Shown: positions 28,020 to 37,826, counted from the stretch's first letter. The stretch is DNA of 64,000 bases from Hyphomicrobiales bacterium (GCA_025351165.1 JANXWK010000001.1:1-64000); one strand, 5' to 3'. Numbers and translations are program-made. Notes: generated from the sequence alone by a model not told the origin.

Positions 28020-30829
28020 TGTTTTATATTCCTTTTGCCTTTACTGCTCCTGCACTTTTAGCAGCTTTTATAATGCTGCCTGTGCTGTATTACCTGCTAA
28101 GGCTTACACCGCCGCCTCCCGAACGTGTGCCGTTACCAACGCTTCCACTTGTGCGTGATCTTATTCCAGAAATGCAAAAACCACATCACAGTCCCTGGTG
28201 GCTGTTGGCTTTACGTTTATTGATTGCAGGCTTGATTATCCTGGCAATGGCTGGACCAGTCTGGAACCCAAAGCAGGGCAAAATGCCTAGCTCAAACGGG
28301 CCATTGGTCATTATGATTGATAATGGCTGGGCCTCTGCGAGTGATTGGAAAACCCGTGTTGCCTTTGCAACGCGGGAGATTGAAAGTGCAGGCGAACGTC
28401 CTGTTGCAGTTAGAGGCACAGGAGAAACCCCTGCTGAAATCATACCTCTTTCAAGTGTTTCAGCCCTTGAAAAATTGCGTGGACTTGCACCACAGGCTTT
28501 TACGCCTGACAGACGCTCCCATTTTCCAAGTTTGGCTGATTTTACAAACCGAAATAAAAATGCAGATATTTTATGGATTGCTGATGGTATTTCCTTAAAT
28601 GAGGGAGAGAACGATTTTAGAGACATAGATGAGTTATTACGGCAAAGGTTGACTATTATTGCCTCACAAAATCCCAAGGCCATAGCCCTTTCCAATCCTT
28701 ACAATGCAGCAGATATTTTGAATGTTCGGGTCTTAAGAGCAGCAAACGTCAAGGACGCAGGTCTTGTTCGCGCGATGGATGCAAAAGGGCGTGTGCTGGG
28801 TGATTCAACCTACAAATTTGACGCAGATTCCAGGGAAACTCTGGCAAAGTTCGACCTACCTCTTGAGCTGCGAAATGATGTTTCGCGTCTTGAAATTGTA
28901 AATGAGAACAGTGCTGGCGCTATTGCACTGCTTGATGAAAATAACAGTCGGCGCCGTGTTGGAATCTTGACAGGTGAATCAAGCGAAACAGCGCAGCCGT
29001 TTGTATCTTCCAGTTTCTTTTTACGTCGTGCCTTGGAACCATTTACTGACATTCGAGAAGCCCCCAAAGGCGTTTCAAACCCTATTGAACGATTGATTAA
29101 TGACAATTGCAATGTGATTATTATAGCAGATTTTGGGGCTTTAAGCGGGGTAAATCTCGAGCAGCTAACAGCCTATGTAGAAAAAGGCGGTATGATTATT
29201 CGTTTTGCTGGTCCTAAACTTTCTTCAAATGTTGATACATTACTGCCTGTCAAACTTAGACGGGGTGGGCGGGTTCTTGGCGGAGCGCTTTCATGGGATA
29301 AGCCGCGTAAACTTGGCAAATTCCTGGAATCAGGGCCGTTTGGTACGTTGAGTGTACAAGGTGATGTAACAGTTGGGAGACAGATACTGGCAGAACCAGA
29401 TGCAGATTTACCGTCGCGCAGCTGGGCGCAGCTTGAAGACGGTACGCCTTTGGTTACTGGCACAGGGCAAGGAGCTGGAACACTCGTTCTTTTTCATGTA
29501 ACAAGTGATACAACATGGTCAAATCTGCCGTTATCTGGCCAGTTTGTTGACATGTTGCGTAGATTAGTCAGCCTTTCCAGCACTGGTCAGCAAAAAACTG
29601 GAGATGATAACAAGTTTAAAAATGTTCTGGCTCCCAACCGCATTCTTGATGGTTTTGGTGTATTGCGTTCCCCACCTGTTTATGCACGGCCTACTGAGCG
29701 TGGGCGTAATTTGACAGCTACACCTCAAAATCCTGCTGGCTTCTATGGACCACTATACGCAAGTCAAGCTGTGAATGCGCTTGCACATGATGTAAAACTT
29801 GCACCTCTTACTTATGGACAAATTCCAACCGTTTTTTTAGAACTAGCGCCGCCACTTGATTTACGTGCAGCTATGCTGATGGGGGCTTTTATTCTGTTTT
29901 TGATTGATTCCATTCTTATAATCATGCTCAGTGGGGCTTCATTCCGGTTTAAAACTGCCATGTTCAAAGCTCGTGCAGGATATCGTACGACTGGTATTAC
30001 ATTCTTGATTGGTGCGCTGGTTTTTGTAGCACCCTCGCCCAAGGTCAATGCCGCTGATACTCTTCAAAATATTCGTCCTCAGGACATTGAATCCGCACTT
30101 GTAACACGGCTTGCCTATGTTGTGACAGGTGACAGGCAAGTGGATGAAGACAGTGCTACAGGCCTTGCAAATCTTACGCGGGTTCTCACCATAAGAACGG
30201 CGCTTGAGCCTGGTGATCCTATTGGAGTTGATCTTTCCAAAGATGAGCTGGTTTTTTACCCCATTTTATTTTGGCCAATCACGACCAGTGGAGCTTTACC
30301 AAGTTCAAATGCCATTGCTCGTATCAACGCCTATATGAAGCAGGGGGGCACAATCGTATTTGATACACGAGATGCTGTAACGGAGGGTGTTGGAACTGGG
30401 ATATCACCTGAAACACGGCGATTAAGACAAATTTTAAGCTCAATCGACGTACCTGAGATTGAGCCTGTGCCACGTACGCATGTTGTTACAAAAAGTTTTT
30501 ATCTACTGGATAATTTTGCTGGACGTTATGTTAATGGTAAAACCTGGATTGAAGTTTTGCCACCAGAAACAGGTTCGACCCGTATTGAAAATAGGCCTGC
30601 GCGCGCGGGCGACAGGGTTTCACCCATAGTCATAACATCAAATGATCTGCTAGGGGCGTGGGCAACAGACAGTTTTGGTCAGCCACGTTATCCGCTTATG
30701 CCAGGCGATAGACGCCAGCGTGAGTTGTCGCTACGGGCAGGTGTTAATCTGGTTATGTATTCACTGACTGGGAACTATAAATCTGATCAGGTTCACATTG
30801 ACGACCTGCTGCAAAGGCTGGGGCAGTAA
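28019..30829 (+). CDS. BatA-like membrane protein with C-terminal DUF4159
   Basis: A 936-aa protein. The N-terminus has a hydrophobic segment and the BatA-like RVPLPTLPLVRDLIPEM, then a second helix (WWLLALRLLIAGLIILAMAG). A long soluble part has VWA-like and glutamine-amidotransferase-like patches. Two more helices lie near 620-680, and the C-terminal about 210 residues are DUF4159 (DELVFYPILFWPITTSGALP, GGTIVFDTRDA). Found in the same MoxR-DUF58 operon across alphaproteobacteria; its role is likely in envelope maintenance but unproven. Confidence 0.88.
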   Translation: MFYIPFAFTAPALLAAFIMLPVLYYLLRLTPPPPERVPLPTLPLVRDLIPEMQKPHHSPWWLLALRLLIAGLIILAMAGPVWNPKQGKMPSSNGPLVIMIDNGWASASDWKTRVAFATREIESAGERPVAVRGTGETPAEIIPLSSVSALEKLRGLAPQAFTPDRRSHFPSLADFTNRNKNADILWIADGISLNEGENDFRDIDELLRQRLTIIASQNPKAIALSNPYNAADILNVRVLRAANVKDAGLVRAMDAKGRVLGDSTYKFDADSRETLAKFDLPLELRNDVSRLEIVNENSAGAIALLDENNSRRRVGILTGESSETAQPFVSSSFFLRRALEPFTDIREAPKGVSNPIERLINDNCNVIIIADFGALSGVNLEQLTAYVEKGGMIIRFAGPKLSSNVDTLLPVKLRRGGRVLGGALSWDKPRKLGKFLESGPFGTLSVQGDVTVGRQILAEPDADLPSRSWAQLEDGTPLVTGTGQGAGTLVLFHVTSDTTWSNLPLSGQFVDMLRRLVSLSSTGQQKTGDDNKFKNVLAPNRILDGFGVLRSPPVYARPTERGRNLTATPQNPAGFYGPLYASQAVNALAHDVKLAPLTYGQIPTVFLELAPPLDLRAAMLMGAFILFLIDSILIIMLSGASFRFKTAMFKARAGYRTTGITFLIGALVFVAPSPKVNAADTLQNIRPQDIESALVTRLAYVVTGDRQVDEDSATGLANLTRVLTIRTALEPGDPIGVDLSKDELVFYPILFWPITTSGALPSSNAIARINAYMKQGGTIVFDTRDAVTEGVGTGISPETRRLRQILSSIDVPEIEPVPRTHVVTKSFYLLDNFAGRYVNGKTWIEVLPPETGSTRIENRPARAGDRVSPIVITSNDLLGAWATDSFGQPRYPLMPGDRRQRELSLRAGVNLVMYSLTGNYKSDQVHIDDLLQRLGQ

Positions 30830-32925
30830 TGGATAGTCTATCGTTTAGTTTTGCCCCTTTAGTTGTATTTGAATGGTTTATCATTCTTGCAGTGCTTTTA
30901 CTGTTCACTAGCGGATTAATGCTTATTTTTCGTCAAAAAGGTGTACTGACGCGGCTGGCTGCATCTGGATTAATTTTGCTTGCACTTGCCAATCCCCTGC
31001 TCGTCAATGAAGATCGTGAAAAACTGCGGGATGTTGTCGCGCTCGTTATTGATAAATCTGGCAGTCAGACGCTTGAGCAGCGCGAAAGAGACACTGAACG
31101 TGCACGCCTTGCAATTTCTGAACAGCTCTCGAAACGAAAGTTTACAGATTTAAGAACCATCGAGCTTGTAGAAAATGAAGGCAGCAATGATGGCACGCGC
31201 CTGTTTGATGCTTTGCGTACAGGGCTTTTGGATGTATCCTCAAGCAGACTGGCGGGGATAATTGCTATTACAGATGGACAGGTGCATGATGTACCAGCTT
31301 CGCTTAAGTCACTTGGTATATCATCCCCGTTTCATGGGCTAATTACAGGCAGCCAAAACGAAACCGACCGGCGTATTGATATTATCGAAGCACCCAGGTT
31401 TGGGCTTGTTGGCAAGGAGCAGATAATTGTTTTTCGTGTTGTGGAAACAGGAAAAACAGGTGGAGCTTCTCGTGTAACAATCAAGCGTGATGGAAAGATT
31501 ATTCAGCAGCTCGATGCAAAACCTGATACGGAAATAAGAAGTGCTGTTAAAATTGACCATGCAGGCACCAACCTGTTTGAGCTTGAGGTGGAAGGCGTTG
31601 AAGGCGAACTTACACTGCTTAACAACACAGCCATTGTTACGATGGATGGTGTGCGTGATACTTTAAAAGTGCTTTTGGTGTCTGGTGAACCCAATGCGGG
31701 TGAACGCACCTGGCGTAACTTTTTAAAAGCGGATGCCAATGTAGATCTGGTGCATTTTACAATTTTGCGTCCACCCGAAAAACAAGCTCAGGATTTGGCG
31801 ACTGCGCGGGAACTTTCGCTTATCCAGTTTCCAACACGCGAGTTATTCCAGCAAAAAATCGGTGATTTTGACCTTATTATTTTTGATCGGTATTCCAACC
31901 AGACAATCTTACCTTCAAACTATTTTGATAATATTGCAAAATATGTTCAAAATGGTGGCGCCCTTTTAATTGCGGCTGGTCCAGAGTTTGGTGCGCCTGG
32001 CGGTTTGCAAACGACCAGTCTTAAAACTGTCATTCCTGTTGCAACATCAGGCCGCATCCTTGAACAGCCTTTTTTGGCACGAGTTACGGATTTAGGTAAA
32101 AAGCATCCAGTAACCCATGCATTGCCAGGAGACGAAACTAATCCCCCCAGTTGGGCACCCTGGTTTAGATTAATTGGGGCGCAAGCAAAATCCGGCTCTA
32201 CGATCATGTCTGGGCCAGAGGGTGGGCCGCTGTTGGTTTTATCACGCGAGGGCAAAGGCCGCGTAGGGTTATTTTTGTCAGATCAGACGTGGTTATGGGC
32301 AAGGGGCTATGGAGAGGGCGGGCCTTATCTGGATTTATTGCGCCGACTCTCGCACTGGCTGATGAAAGAACCTGAGCTGGAAGAAGAAGCTCTGCGGCTG
32401 ACTTCAAAGGGCAGGACCATAAGTATCATGCGCAATACCCTGTCGGATACAATCGAAGATGTGACCCTTACAGGACCAGAGGGTGAGATACAAAAAATTG
32501 GGCTGCATCCTGTTGAGGCTGGTATTTGGAGAGCAACAGTTAATGTTAAAAAGAATGGGCTGTATAAAGGCTCTGACTCAAAACTTACAGGCTTTACAAA
32601 TGTTGGGGCTGCCAATGCTCAGGAATTTCGTAATGTTGTAAGTACGACAGATATTTTGCAGCCAATCGCCGATGAAACGGGAGGATCCGTGCGCAGACTC
32701 AATCAGAACACTGAATTTGTACTACCGCGTATTGTAGATGTTTCAACAGGAGTACGGTTTACAGGCTCTGACTATATTGGTCTGCGCTCAAATACTGCTT
32801 ATGTTGTTAAAGGGGTTGGGCTACTTTCATTCATGTCAGGATTTTTGGGGCTTTTACTATTGTTTGCAGGAATTATCCTTAGCTGGTTTCGAGAGGCTAG
32901 GGGGTTTATGCGCCTCACAAGATAG
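30829..32925 (+). CDS. membrane protein of the MoxR operon, VWA/GATase1-like
   Basis: A 698-aa protein with two N-terminal membrane helices (about 10-30 and 40-60), a VWA-like VVALVIDKSGSQ, a large periplasmic region including DLIIFDRYSNQ and GGALLIAAGPEFGAPGG that looks like a class I glutamine-amidotransferase fold, and a C-terminal anchor (SFMSGFLGLLLLFAGIILSWF). It overlaps the DUF4159 gene by one base and ends the operon; only 26 bases separate its stop from the convergent orphan gene. Confidence 0.85.
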   Translation: MDSLSFSFAPLVVFEWFIILAVLLLFTSGLMLIFRQKGVLTRLAASGLILLALANPLLVNEDREKLRDVVALVIDKSGSQTLEQRERDTERARLAISEQLSKRKFTDLRTIELVENEGSNDGTRLFDALRTGLLDVSSSRLAGIIAITDGQVHDVPASLKSLGISSPFHGLITGSQNETDRRIDIIEAPRFGLVGKEQIIVFRVVETGKTGGASRVTIKRDGKIIQQLDAKPDTEIRSAVKIDHAGTNLFELEVEGVEGELTLLNNTAIVTMDGVRDTLKVLLVSGEPNAGERTWRNFLKADANVDLVHFTILRPPEKQAQDLATARELSLIQFPTRELFQQKIGDFDLIIFDRYSNQTILPSNYFDNIAKYVQNGGALLIAAGPEFGAPGGLQTTSLKTVIPVATSGRILEQPFLARVTDLGKKHPVTHALPGDETNPPSWAPWFRLIGAQAKSGSTIMSGPEGGPLLVLSREGKGRVGLFLSDQTWLWARGYGEGGPYLDLLRRLSHWLMKEPELEEEALRLTSKGRTISIMRNTLSDTIEDVTLTGPEGEIQKIGLHPVEAGIWRATVNVKKNGLYKGSDSKLTGFTNVGAANAQEFRNVVSTTDILQPIADETGGSVRRLNQNTEFVLPRIVDVSTGVRFTGSDYIGLRSNTAYVVKGVGLLSFMSGFLGLLLLFAGIILSWFREARGFMRLTR

Positions 32926-32951
32926 CAGGTGATTTAGCTTACGTATTTAAT

Positions 32952-33284
32952 TCAAGGCAGTTTCAGTGCTGGTGGCTTATCACCATAAGGCGGTATATTT
33001 TTAGGAATGATGGCTGGAAAAGTTGGCAAGTTTTTTGAACGCGCAACTCTAACGGCATTAGCTTTTGCCTCATTAAAGTTTTTACCTTCTATACGCTCAA
33101 CATGGTTCTTGCTATCCACGATCGCATATTTACAGGTTTGTGACAAAAGTAATCTTATATACTTGCCTTTACCAACTTCAACCAGCTCATTAAGTTGAAG
33201 ATTTTTAGAAAAATCATCTTTTCCATTTAGGCAGGTTGTTACGCGATCTGGCCTAAGACCAGGAACAATTCTTGTTCCACCCAT
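32952..33284 (-). CDS. orphan 110-aa basic protein
   Basis: No family recognised. It has no signal peptide or membrane helix and is rich in Lys, Asn and Pro, with a C-terminal proline-rich tail (IIPKNIPPYGDKPPALKLP). A strong ribosome-binding site (GGAG, eight bases before the ATG) supports translation. It is a single gene between the MoxR operon and a GNAT gene. Its upstream region carries a copy of the tandem TGT(A/C)AGG motif also found before two larger orphan genes in this window, so it may belong to the same regulon. Confidence 0.7.
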   Translation of the reverse strand: MGGTRIVPGLRPDRVTTCLNGKDDFSKNLQLNELVEVGKGKYIRLLLSQTCKYAIVDSKNHVERIEGKNFNEAKANAVRVARSKNLPTFPAIIPKNIPPYGDKPPALKLP

Positions 33285-33363
33285 TATTCTTACTCCTATT
33301 ATTGTTCATTAAAAGGGCATTACAATATATTTTGCTTTGCTATAACGAGTATTAAACTCCCAA

Positions 33364-33381
33364 CCTTACATGAACCTGACA
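33364..33381 (-). promoter_or_regulatory. tandem TGTMAGG regulatory motif (orphan gene 110 aa)
   Basis: On the minus strand: TGTCAGG, TTCA, TGTAAGG, heptamers 11 bases apart. Seven bases after the second heptamer begins TTTAATAC, a good -10 candidate, in the same phase as at the two other copies. It lies 80 bases before the start codon of the 110-aa orphan. Confidence 0.55.
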
Positions 33382-33428
33382 AGGAATGAAAAAAAACCAT
33401 TTTTTTAAATATTTTATAACTAAAGTTT

Positions 33429-33926
33429 TTAAGCTACTATTGTACCGTTTTTCATAGTGTTTAAAGCTCCCTCTTCCAACTCCAGATATAAAAGTCTTGA
33501 GGGGTTTACAGGGCCTGGTAAAATAATTTTGCCCATTGGCACCTGTTTAAATCCAGCTTTTGAATAGTAAGGTAAATCCCCCACCAGAATAACCAGCTTA
33601 TAGCCATGCTGGACTGCAATATTAAGAGACTTTTTCATTAACGCTCGACCTATTCCTTTACCTTCAAAGGCAGGTTCGACTGTAAGAGGCCCCAGCAGCA
33701 GACAAGGTATGCCAGAAATTTTTATAGGCGTTTGACGAATTGATCCTACGAGCAATGTACCAACTTTTGCAATGAAAGACAGGCGCGGGTCGTCTTCCCC
33801 CATTTCCCTCATACGAGAGGCTGTGCGTGTAAAACGTCCAGGCCCGAAAGTCCGATCATGCAGTTTCTCAATTGCTGAAGTTTCTGCGGAGGTTTCGGAA
33901 GATATAGTAAAATTCAGTTCCAGCAT
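33429..33926 (-). CDS. GNAT-family N-acetyltransferase
   Basis: Predicted acetyl-CoA-dependent acetyltransferase of 165 aa from ATG 33926. A longer frame exists but would run into fliP, and the homologous-looking part starts at MLELNFTISSE. It contains LLGPLTVEPAFEGKGIGRAL, the acetyl-CoA pyrophosphate-binding loop (GKGIGRA), and GDLPYYSKAGFKQVP. It resembles YhbS-type enzymes; substrate unknown. It follows fliP by 29 bases, probably as the tail of the leftward transcript. Confidence 0.85.
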   Translation of the reverse strand: MLELNFTISSETSAETSAIEKLHDRTFGPGRFTRTASRMREMGEDDPRLSFIAKVGTLLVGSIRQTPIKISGIPCLLLGPLTVEPAFEGKGIGRALMKKSLNIAVQHGYKLVILVGDLPYYSKAGFKQVPMGKIILPGPVNPSRLLYLELEEGALNTMKNGTIVA

Positions 33927-33955
33927 TATTGTTCTACTATTTTGCAAAAGGTTTT

Positions 33956-34741
33956 CTAGCTTCCACCATAACTTTGAATGAGGCTGCCAGCAACCAAATG
34001 CCATCCATCAACCAGTACAAAAAAGATAAGTTTGAAAGGTAAGGCTATAGTAACTGGTGGCAACATCATCATTCCCATTGAAAGTAATATGGAAGAGACA
34101 ACCAGGTCGATAATCAGAAAGGGGATAAACAGTAAAAAGCCAATTTCAAACGCGCGACGTAATTCCGAAATCATAAAAGCTGGGACAATAATGTTAAGGG
34201 GTGTTGCATCAGCCGTTGCAGGCTTTGGAGCATTACTGAGTGTTATAAACAGACCAATATCTTTTTCACGAACATGGCGGAGCATAAATTTTTTAAATGG
34301 CTCAGAAACACGATTAAAAGCTTCTGTTTCCTGAATTTGGCCTGCAACGAGGGGCTGAACTCCATTAGTATAGGCCGTTTGAAATGTGGGTGCCATAACA
34401 AAAGCCGTCAGAAATAGTGCCAAGGCTGTCATAACACCGTTTGGCGGAGCAGATTGTGTTCCAAGAGCTGTACGCAAAAGTGATAAAACAACAATTATTC
34501 TTGTAAAAGATGTCACCATTACCAAAATGGATGGTGCAAGAGACAGGACTGTTATGAGGGCAACCAGCTGAAGCCCACGCTGCGTTAATCCTGAACCTGG
34601 ATTAAAGTTTATCCCTATATCTTGTGCATGAGACAATGTAGAAAAACTAGAGACGGTAATCAGAATTACAAAGATTTTCAGAGCTAGGTGTAATACAAAT
34701 GAAGATGGTTTTTTTTCCATGTTATGTTTGATTTTATGCAT
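33956..34741 (-). CDS. fliP: flagellar export apparatus protein FliP
   Basis: Inner-membrane component of the flagellar type III export gate, forming the pore with FliQ and FliR. The 261 residues have an N-terminal signal-like helix, a short Gly-rich segment, and the family signatures SFTRIIVVLSLLRTALGTQSA and IPAFMISELRRAFEIGFLLF-like VPAFMISELRRAF, then MGMMMLPPVTIALPFKLIFF. The gene overlaps the end of the fliO-like gene by eight bases. An internal ATG at 34720 is an alternative start. Confidence 0.95.
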   Translation of the reverse strand: MHKIKHNMEKKPSSFVLHLALKIFVILITVSSFSTLSHAQDIGINFNPGSGLTQRGLQLVALITVLSLAPSILVMVTSFTRIIVVLSLLRTALGTQSAPPNGVMTALALFLTAFVMAPTFQTAYTNGVQPLVAGQIQETEAFNRVSEPFKKFMLRHVREKDIGLFITLSNAPKPATADATPLNIIVPAFMISELRRAFEIGFLLFIPFLIIDLVVSSILLSMGMMMLPPVTIALPFKLIFFVLVDGWHLVAGSLIQSYGGS

Positions 34742-35876
34742 TTTTGTTAGGTATGCGGCCTAACAGACGCGCCATCTCCTGTTCAAGGTCAAGTACAAGG
34801 CTATCTGCTGCCAGAGACGGTTTTGCATTTTCTGTTTCAACTTCCAGCTCGGGTTTTGAGACAGCTGGAAGTTCAGGCAGTTTTTCTGGTGCAGATTCTA
34901 TCGGCCTTGAGATTTCTGGTGTTACAGCTCCTGATTTTAACTCAACAGGTTTTGAAGACGAACTAACTGGACGGCGTAGAGCTTCTTCCAAGCGTCTTGT
35001 CGCATCGCCAAAAGCTGTTGAAATTTGCTGTTTTTTGGGTTCAGATTTTGGAGAGTTTTCTAGAACGGGAACGGGCGGATGCATTTGCACAGTGGAACTA
35101 GGTTCTTGCTTTATTGAAGTTTCTTGTTCTGCAAAAAACTGCTGTGTTAAACTATCAGTATCAAATTTTTGCAAACTTTCAGGTTCTACAGACAATACAG
35201 GTTTTTTTTCTGGCATGTTTTCTAGCACGTTTTCTTCACGCAATGTATCATCTTGCATTTTTTGCAGAGATTTTACAGGTTCTGTTTTGGGAGAAAACGT
35301 TTTTTGAGCTGGTATTGACGTGCGAAGGTCAAGATTAGGAACATTCAGTTTTGGAATGTTCAACCTGGATACAATGGAAGATACGGGTGCTGTCTGTGGT
35401 GTTTGTGACGCACTGTCCATGTTAAACTCTGTGCTGGTGCGGTCTGAGTTGTTTGGGCGTGTCGTAGCAATAGCACCTGAAGGAGCCTCTATGCTTAAGT
35501 CATCTTGAAGTTTTGAGGTAACAGTTGGCCGTGTTGAGGTATCCATAACTGGGAGTTCTGGCCTGACACCGCGTATGATATTGCGTTCAATCAACAGGTC
35601 GTTTGGGCCACCAATCAACACAAGATGCTCAACATTGTCACGCCTGACAATAACTAGTCTGCGTCCTTGGCGATCAAGGTTAAAAAAATCTGTCACACCA
35701 AGCCTTGCAGGCCTATTTCGGCGGTCAGGAGACCCACTCATGTTAAATGTAGCACCAAATAAACGACGCAATGCCAATATTGCAATGATGGCAACCAGGA
35801 TGAATGCAAGTCCCAGAACGCTCCAAAGCACAAACTTGGCGCCGTTTTCACCTAATATGATCTGCAATTGAGACAT
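34734..35876 (-). CDS. fliO: FliO-like flagellar assembly protein
   Basis: A 380-aa protein. Residues about 13-36 form one membrane helix (GAKFVLWSVLGLAFILVAII), followed by a short folded part with FFNLDRQGRRLVIVRRDNVEHLVLIGGPNDLLIE, the conserved FliO core, and then a long Pro/Ser/Glu-rich tail of over 200 residues. FliO helps FliP assemble. The call rests on the core motif and its overlap with fliP; the long disordered tail is lineage-specific. It diverges from flgB. Confidence 0.8.
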   Translation of the reverse strand: MSQLQIILGENGAKFVLWSVLGLAFILVAIIAILALRRLFGATFNMSGSPDRRNRPARLGVTDFFNLDRQGRRLVIVRRDNVEHLVLIGGPNDLLIERNIIRGVRPELPVMDTSTRPTVTSKLQDDLSIEAPSGAIATTRPNNSDRTSTEFNMDSASQTPQTAPVSSIVSRLNIPKLNVPNLDLRTSIPAQKTFSPKTEPVKSLQKMQDDTLREENVLENMPEKKPVLSVEPESLQKFDTDSLTQQFFAEQETSIKQEPSSTVQMHPPVPVLENSPKSEPKKQQISTAFGDATRRLEEALRRPVSSSSKPVELKSGAVTPEISRPIESAPEKLPELPAVSKPELEVETENAKPSLAADSLVLDLEQEMARLLGRIPNKNA

Positions 35877-36021
35877 AACTCAAACTCTTTGCTGCAACAC
35901 GTTGACATTGGATCAAGCCTACTTGATTCCTTAATTAACGTTTACCATAAAGTCCTCATAAATGTGAACATCCTTGAATAATAGTTAATTTTGTATCTTT
36001 CCGACACATATATCTCCGTTC

Positions 36022-36036
36022 TTAACTGTAAATTAA
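36022..36036 (+). promoter_or_regulatory. CtrA-binding site before flgB operon
   Basis: TTAA, CTGTAAA, TTAA: a perfect TTAA-N7-TTAA site, followed by C as in the Caulobacter consensus TTAAC. It lies 65 bases before flgB. CtrA activates early flagellar operons in many alphaproteobacteria, and the CckA kinase that drives CtrA is encoded only a few genes away. Another partial TTAA match lies near 35931. Confidence 0.65.
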
Positions 36037-36100
36037 CTATAATCGCGGCAAGAATTGCCCAGTACATCAAGTTATTTAAGAGTTTTAAAAGGTTTGGGCA

Positions 36101-36502
36101 ATGAACGGCGATCTACCAATTTTTTCTGCGCTTAAAGCACGCATGCACTGGAACCAGTCACGCCAGAAGCTAATTGCTGAAAATGTTGCCAATGCTGATA
36201 GCGTTGGTTACAAGCCCCGCGACCTTAAAGATTTTTCCAAGACATATGCTGCAACTGGGAGAATTCAAGCCGTTGTTCAGCCAGCCATGACTTCCCCCAC
36301 TCACCTTGCAGGTTTTGATCAACTCTCAGGGTTTTCCGCCCAAAAGGGTATGGATTTTGAAACTGTACCTTCAGGCAATTCAGTCAATCTTGAAGACCAG
36401 ATGACAAAACTTGCCGAGAACCAGATGGATTATCAGTCTGCGATCACAATTTATACAAAAAGTATGAATTATCTAAAGATCGCCCTTGGAAAAGGTAAAT
36501 AG
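36101..36502 (+). CDS. flgB: flagellar basal-body rod protein FlgB
   Basis: Proximal rod subunit, exported through the flagellar type III system. The 133-aa protein has LKARMHWNQSRQKLIAENVA followed by NADSVGYKPRDL, the conserved N-terminal rod/hook motif, and a C-terminal QSAITIYTKSMNYLKIALGK, the matching helix. First gene of the rightward operon flgB-flgC-fliE-fliQ-fliR-flhB, behind a CtrA-type site. Confidence 0.94.
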   Translation: MNGDLPIFSALKARMHWNQSRQKLIAENVANADSVGYKPRDLKDFSKTYAATGRIQAVVQPAMTSPTHLAGFDQLSGFSAQKGMDFETVPSGNSVNLEDQMTKLAENQMDYQSAITIYTKSMNYLKIALGKGK

Positions 36503-36530
36503 ACCTTAAAAAAGATAAAGAGGTGCTTAA

Positions 36531-36944
36531 ATGAATGATTTTCTCAAATCTCTGGCAATTTCGTCTTCTGGCCTTAAGGCGCAATCTGGAAGAATTCTCA
36601 CTATCAGTGAAAATGTTGCCAATGCTGATTCATTGCCTACTAAAAGGGGTGATTTGCCATATCAGCGCAAGATAGCCCGTTTTGAACGCAGGTTTGATAC
36701 AGAACTTGGCGCTGAAACTGTGCGTCTTGGTAAAGTGGCAAAAGACAAGACACCTTTTGTACAAAAACTGGACCCTGGTCATCCTGCTGCCAATGCAAAC
36801 GGGTATGTGCAGACCCCAAATGTAAACCCTCTAATAGAAACAATGGATTTGGCTCAAGCTCAAAGCAGTTATCAGGCAGGTCTTAATGCCATAAAAGCCA
36901 CACGATCAATGATGCAGGCAACCCTTGGTATTTTGCGTGCTTAA
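36531..36944 (+). CDS. flgC: flagellar basal-body rod protein FlgC
   Basis: Proximal rod protein of 137 residues. The N-terminal SLAISSSGLKAQSGRILTIS plus ENVANADS motif and C-terminal SSYQAGLNAIKATRSMMQAT are typical of FlgC, with the internal proline-rich NGYVQTPNVNPLIE. A GAGGTG ribosome-binding site precedes the ATG, 28 bases after flgB. Confidence 0.94.
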   Translation: MNDFLKSLAISSSGLKAQSGRILTISENVANADSLPTKRGDLPYQRKIARFERRFDTELGAETVRLGKVAKDKTPFVQKLDPGHPAANANGYVQTPNVNPLIETMDLAQAQSSYQAGLNAIKATRSMMQATLGILRA

Positions 36945-36984
36945 CCAGTTTTAGTTTTTTTAATCCTTGAGAGGAGATATTATC

Positions 36985-37317
36985 ATGGCTACCCCGACCA
37001 ATCCCGCAGCAAGTCTTGCAACAACCGCTTATTCAGCTGCCCAAAAATATGCAGACCCTTCAAAGCTCACCTCTCTCCAGTCCATAGGTGATCAACCAAA
37101 TGGTGGGTTTGGTGACATGCTGCAAAGTGCTTTGAACAAGGTTTCTACTGCTGGTGCTAAAGCTGACACGCAATCCATAAAAGCTATCTCTGGCAAGGCT
37201 GATCTGGTTGATGTTGTGACAGCAGTTGCTGAAAGCGAAGCGGCGCTGGAGACACTTGTTGCTGTTCGAGACAAAGTCATTGCAGCCTATGAAGAAATCA
37301 TGAGAATGCCAGTTTAA
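36985..37317 (+). CDS. fliE: flagellar hook-basal body protein FliE
   Basis: Adaptor between MS ring and rod. The 110-aa protein starts at ATG 36985, chosen because AGGAG lies nine bases before it; a start 18 bases upstream is less likely. It shows FGDMLQSALNKVSTA and the C-terminal VVTAVAESEAALETLVAVRD-KVIAAYEEIMRMPV, characteristic of FliE. Confidence 0.93.
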   Translation: MATPTNPAASLATTAYSAAQKYADPSKLTSLQSIGDQPNGGFGDMLQSALNKVSTAGAKADTQSIKAISGKADLVDVVTAVAESEAALETLVAVRDKVIAAYEEIMRMPV

Positions 37318-37397
37318 GCCTGCCATTCAGCTCAGAAAATGCTGGCTTTAAATATTTATCTTACATGGTTTAACTGGTTACATTAAAGGCTCATTGT

Positions 37398-37664
37398 ATG
37401 AATGGTGCTGAGGTTATGGACGTTGCGCGTGATGGTATTCTCACATTTTTCAAGATGGGAATGCCAGTCATGATGATTGGACTTGTTGTAGGTGTCGTTA
37501 TTTCCCTCTTTCAGGCCCTTACACAGATTCAGGAACAGACCCTTGTTTATGTTCCCAAAATAGTCACAACATTTCTTGCTCTTATGTTCCTTATGCCCTT
37601 CATGAGTGACGCAATCTCTGGTTATATGCAACGCATAGCAACGCGAATCATTTCTGGGGGATAG
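37398..37664 (+). CDS. fliQ: flagellar export protein FliQ
   Basis: Small inner-membrane gate subunit with two membrane helices. The 88-aa protein has MPVMMIGLVVGVVISLFQAL, TQIQEQTLVYVPKI, and a second helix with FLALMFLMPFM. Normal size for the family. Confidence 0.94.
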   Translation: MNGAEVMDVARDGILTFFKMGMPVMMIGLVVGVVISLFQALTQIQEQTLVYVPKIVTTFLALMFLMPFMSDAISGYMQRIATRIISGG

Positions 37665-37826
37665 TTTTTATGGCAGTATCCAAACGCTTGGTTCTACTGC
37701 ATTTTTTATTTTTGCATTAAAACAGTCTGTGCTTTTGCAGCTGTTATCCAAATCCTTAACCCTGGTCAAAAGTCTGAAAATCTATTTCTAAAAGCCGTAG
37801 CATGACAGAATAAAAGGGAGACATTC

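Noticed and set aside
34744-35307. 187-codon plus-strand frame opposite the fliO-like gene
   Set aside because: Ser/Cys/Phe-rich mirror of the low-complexity FliO tail.
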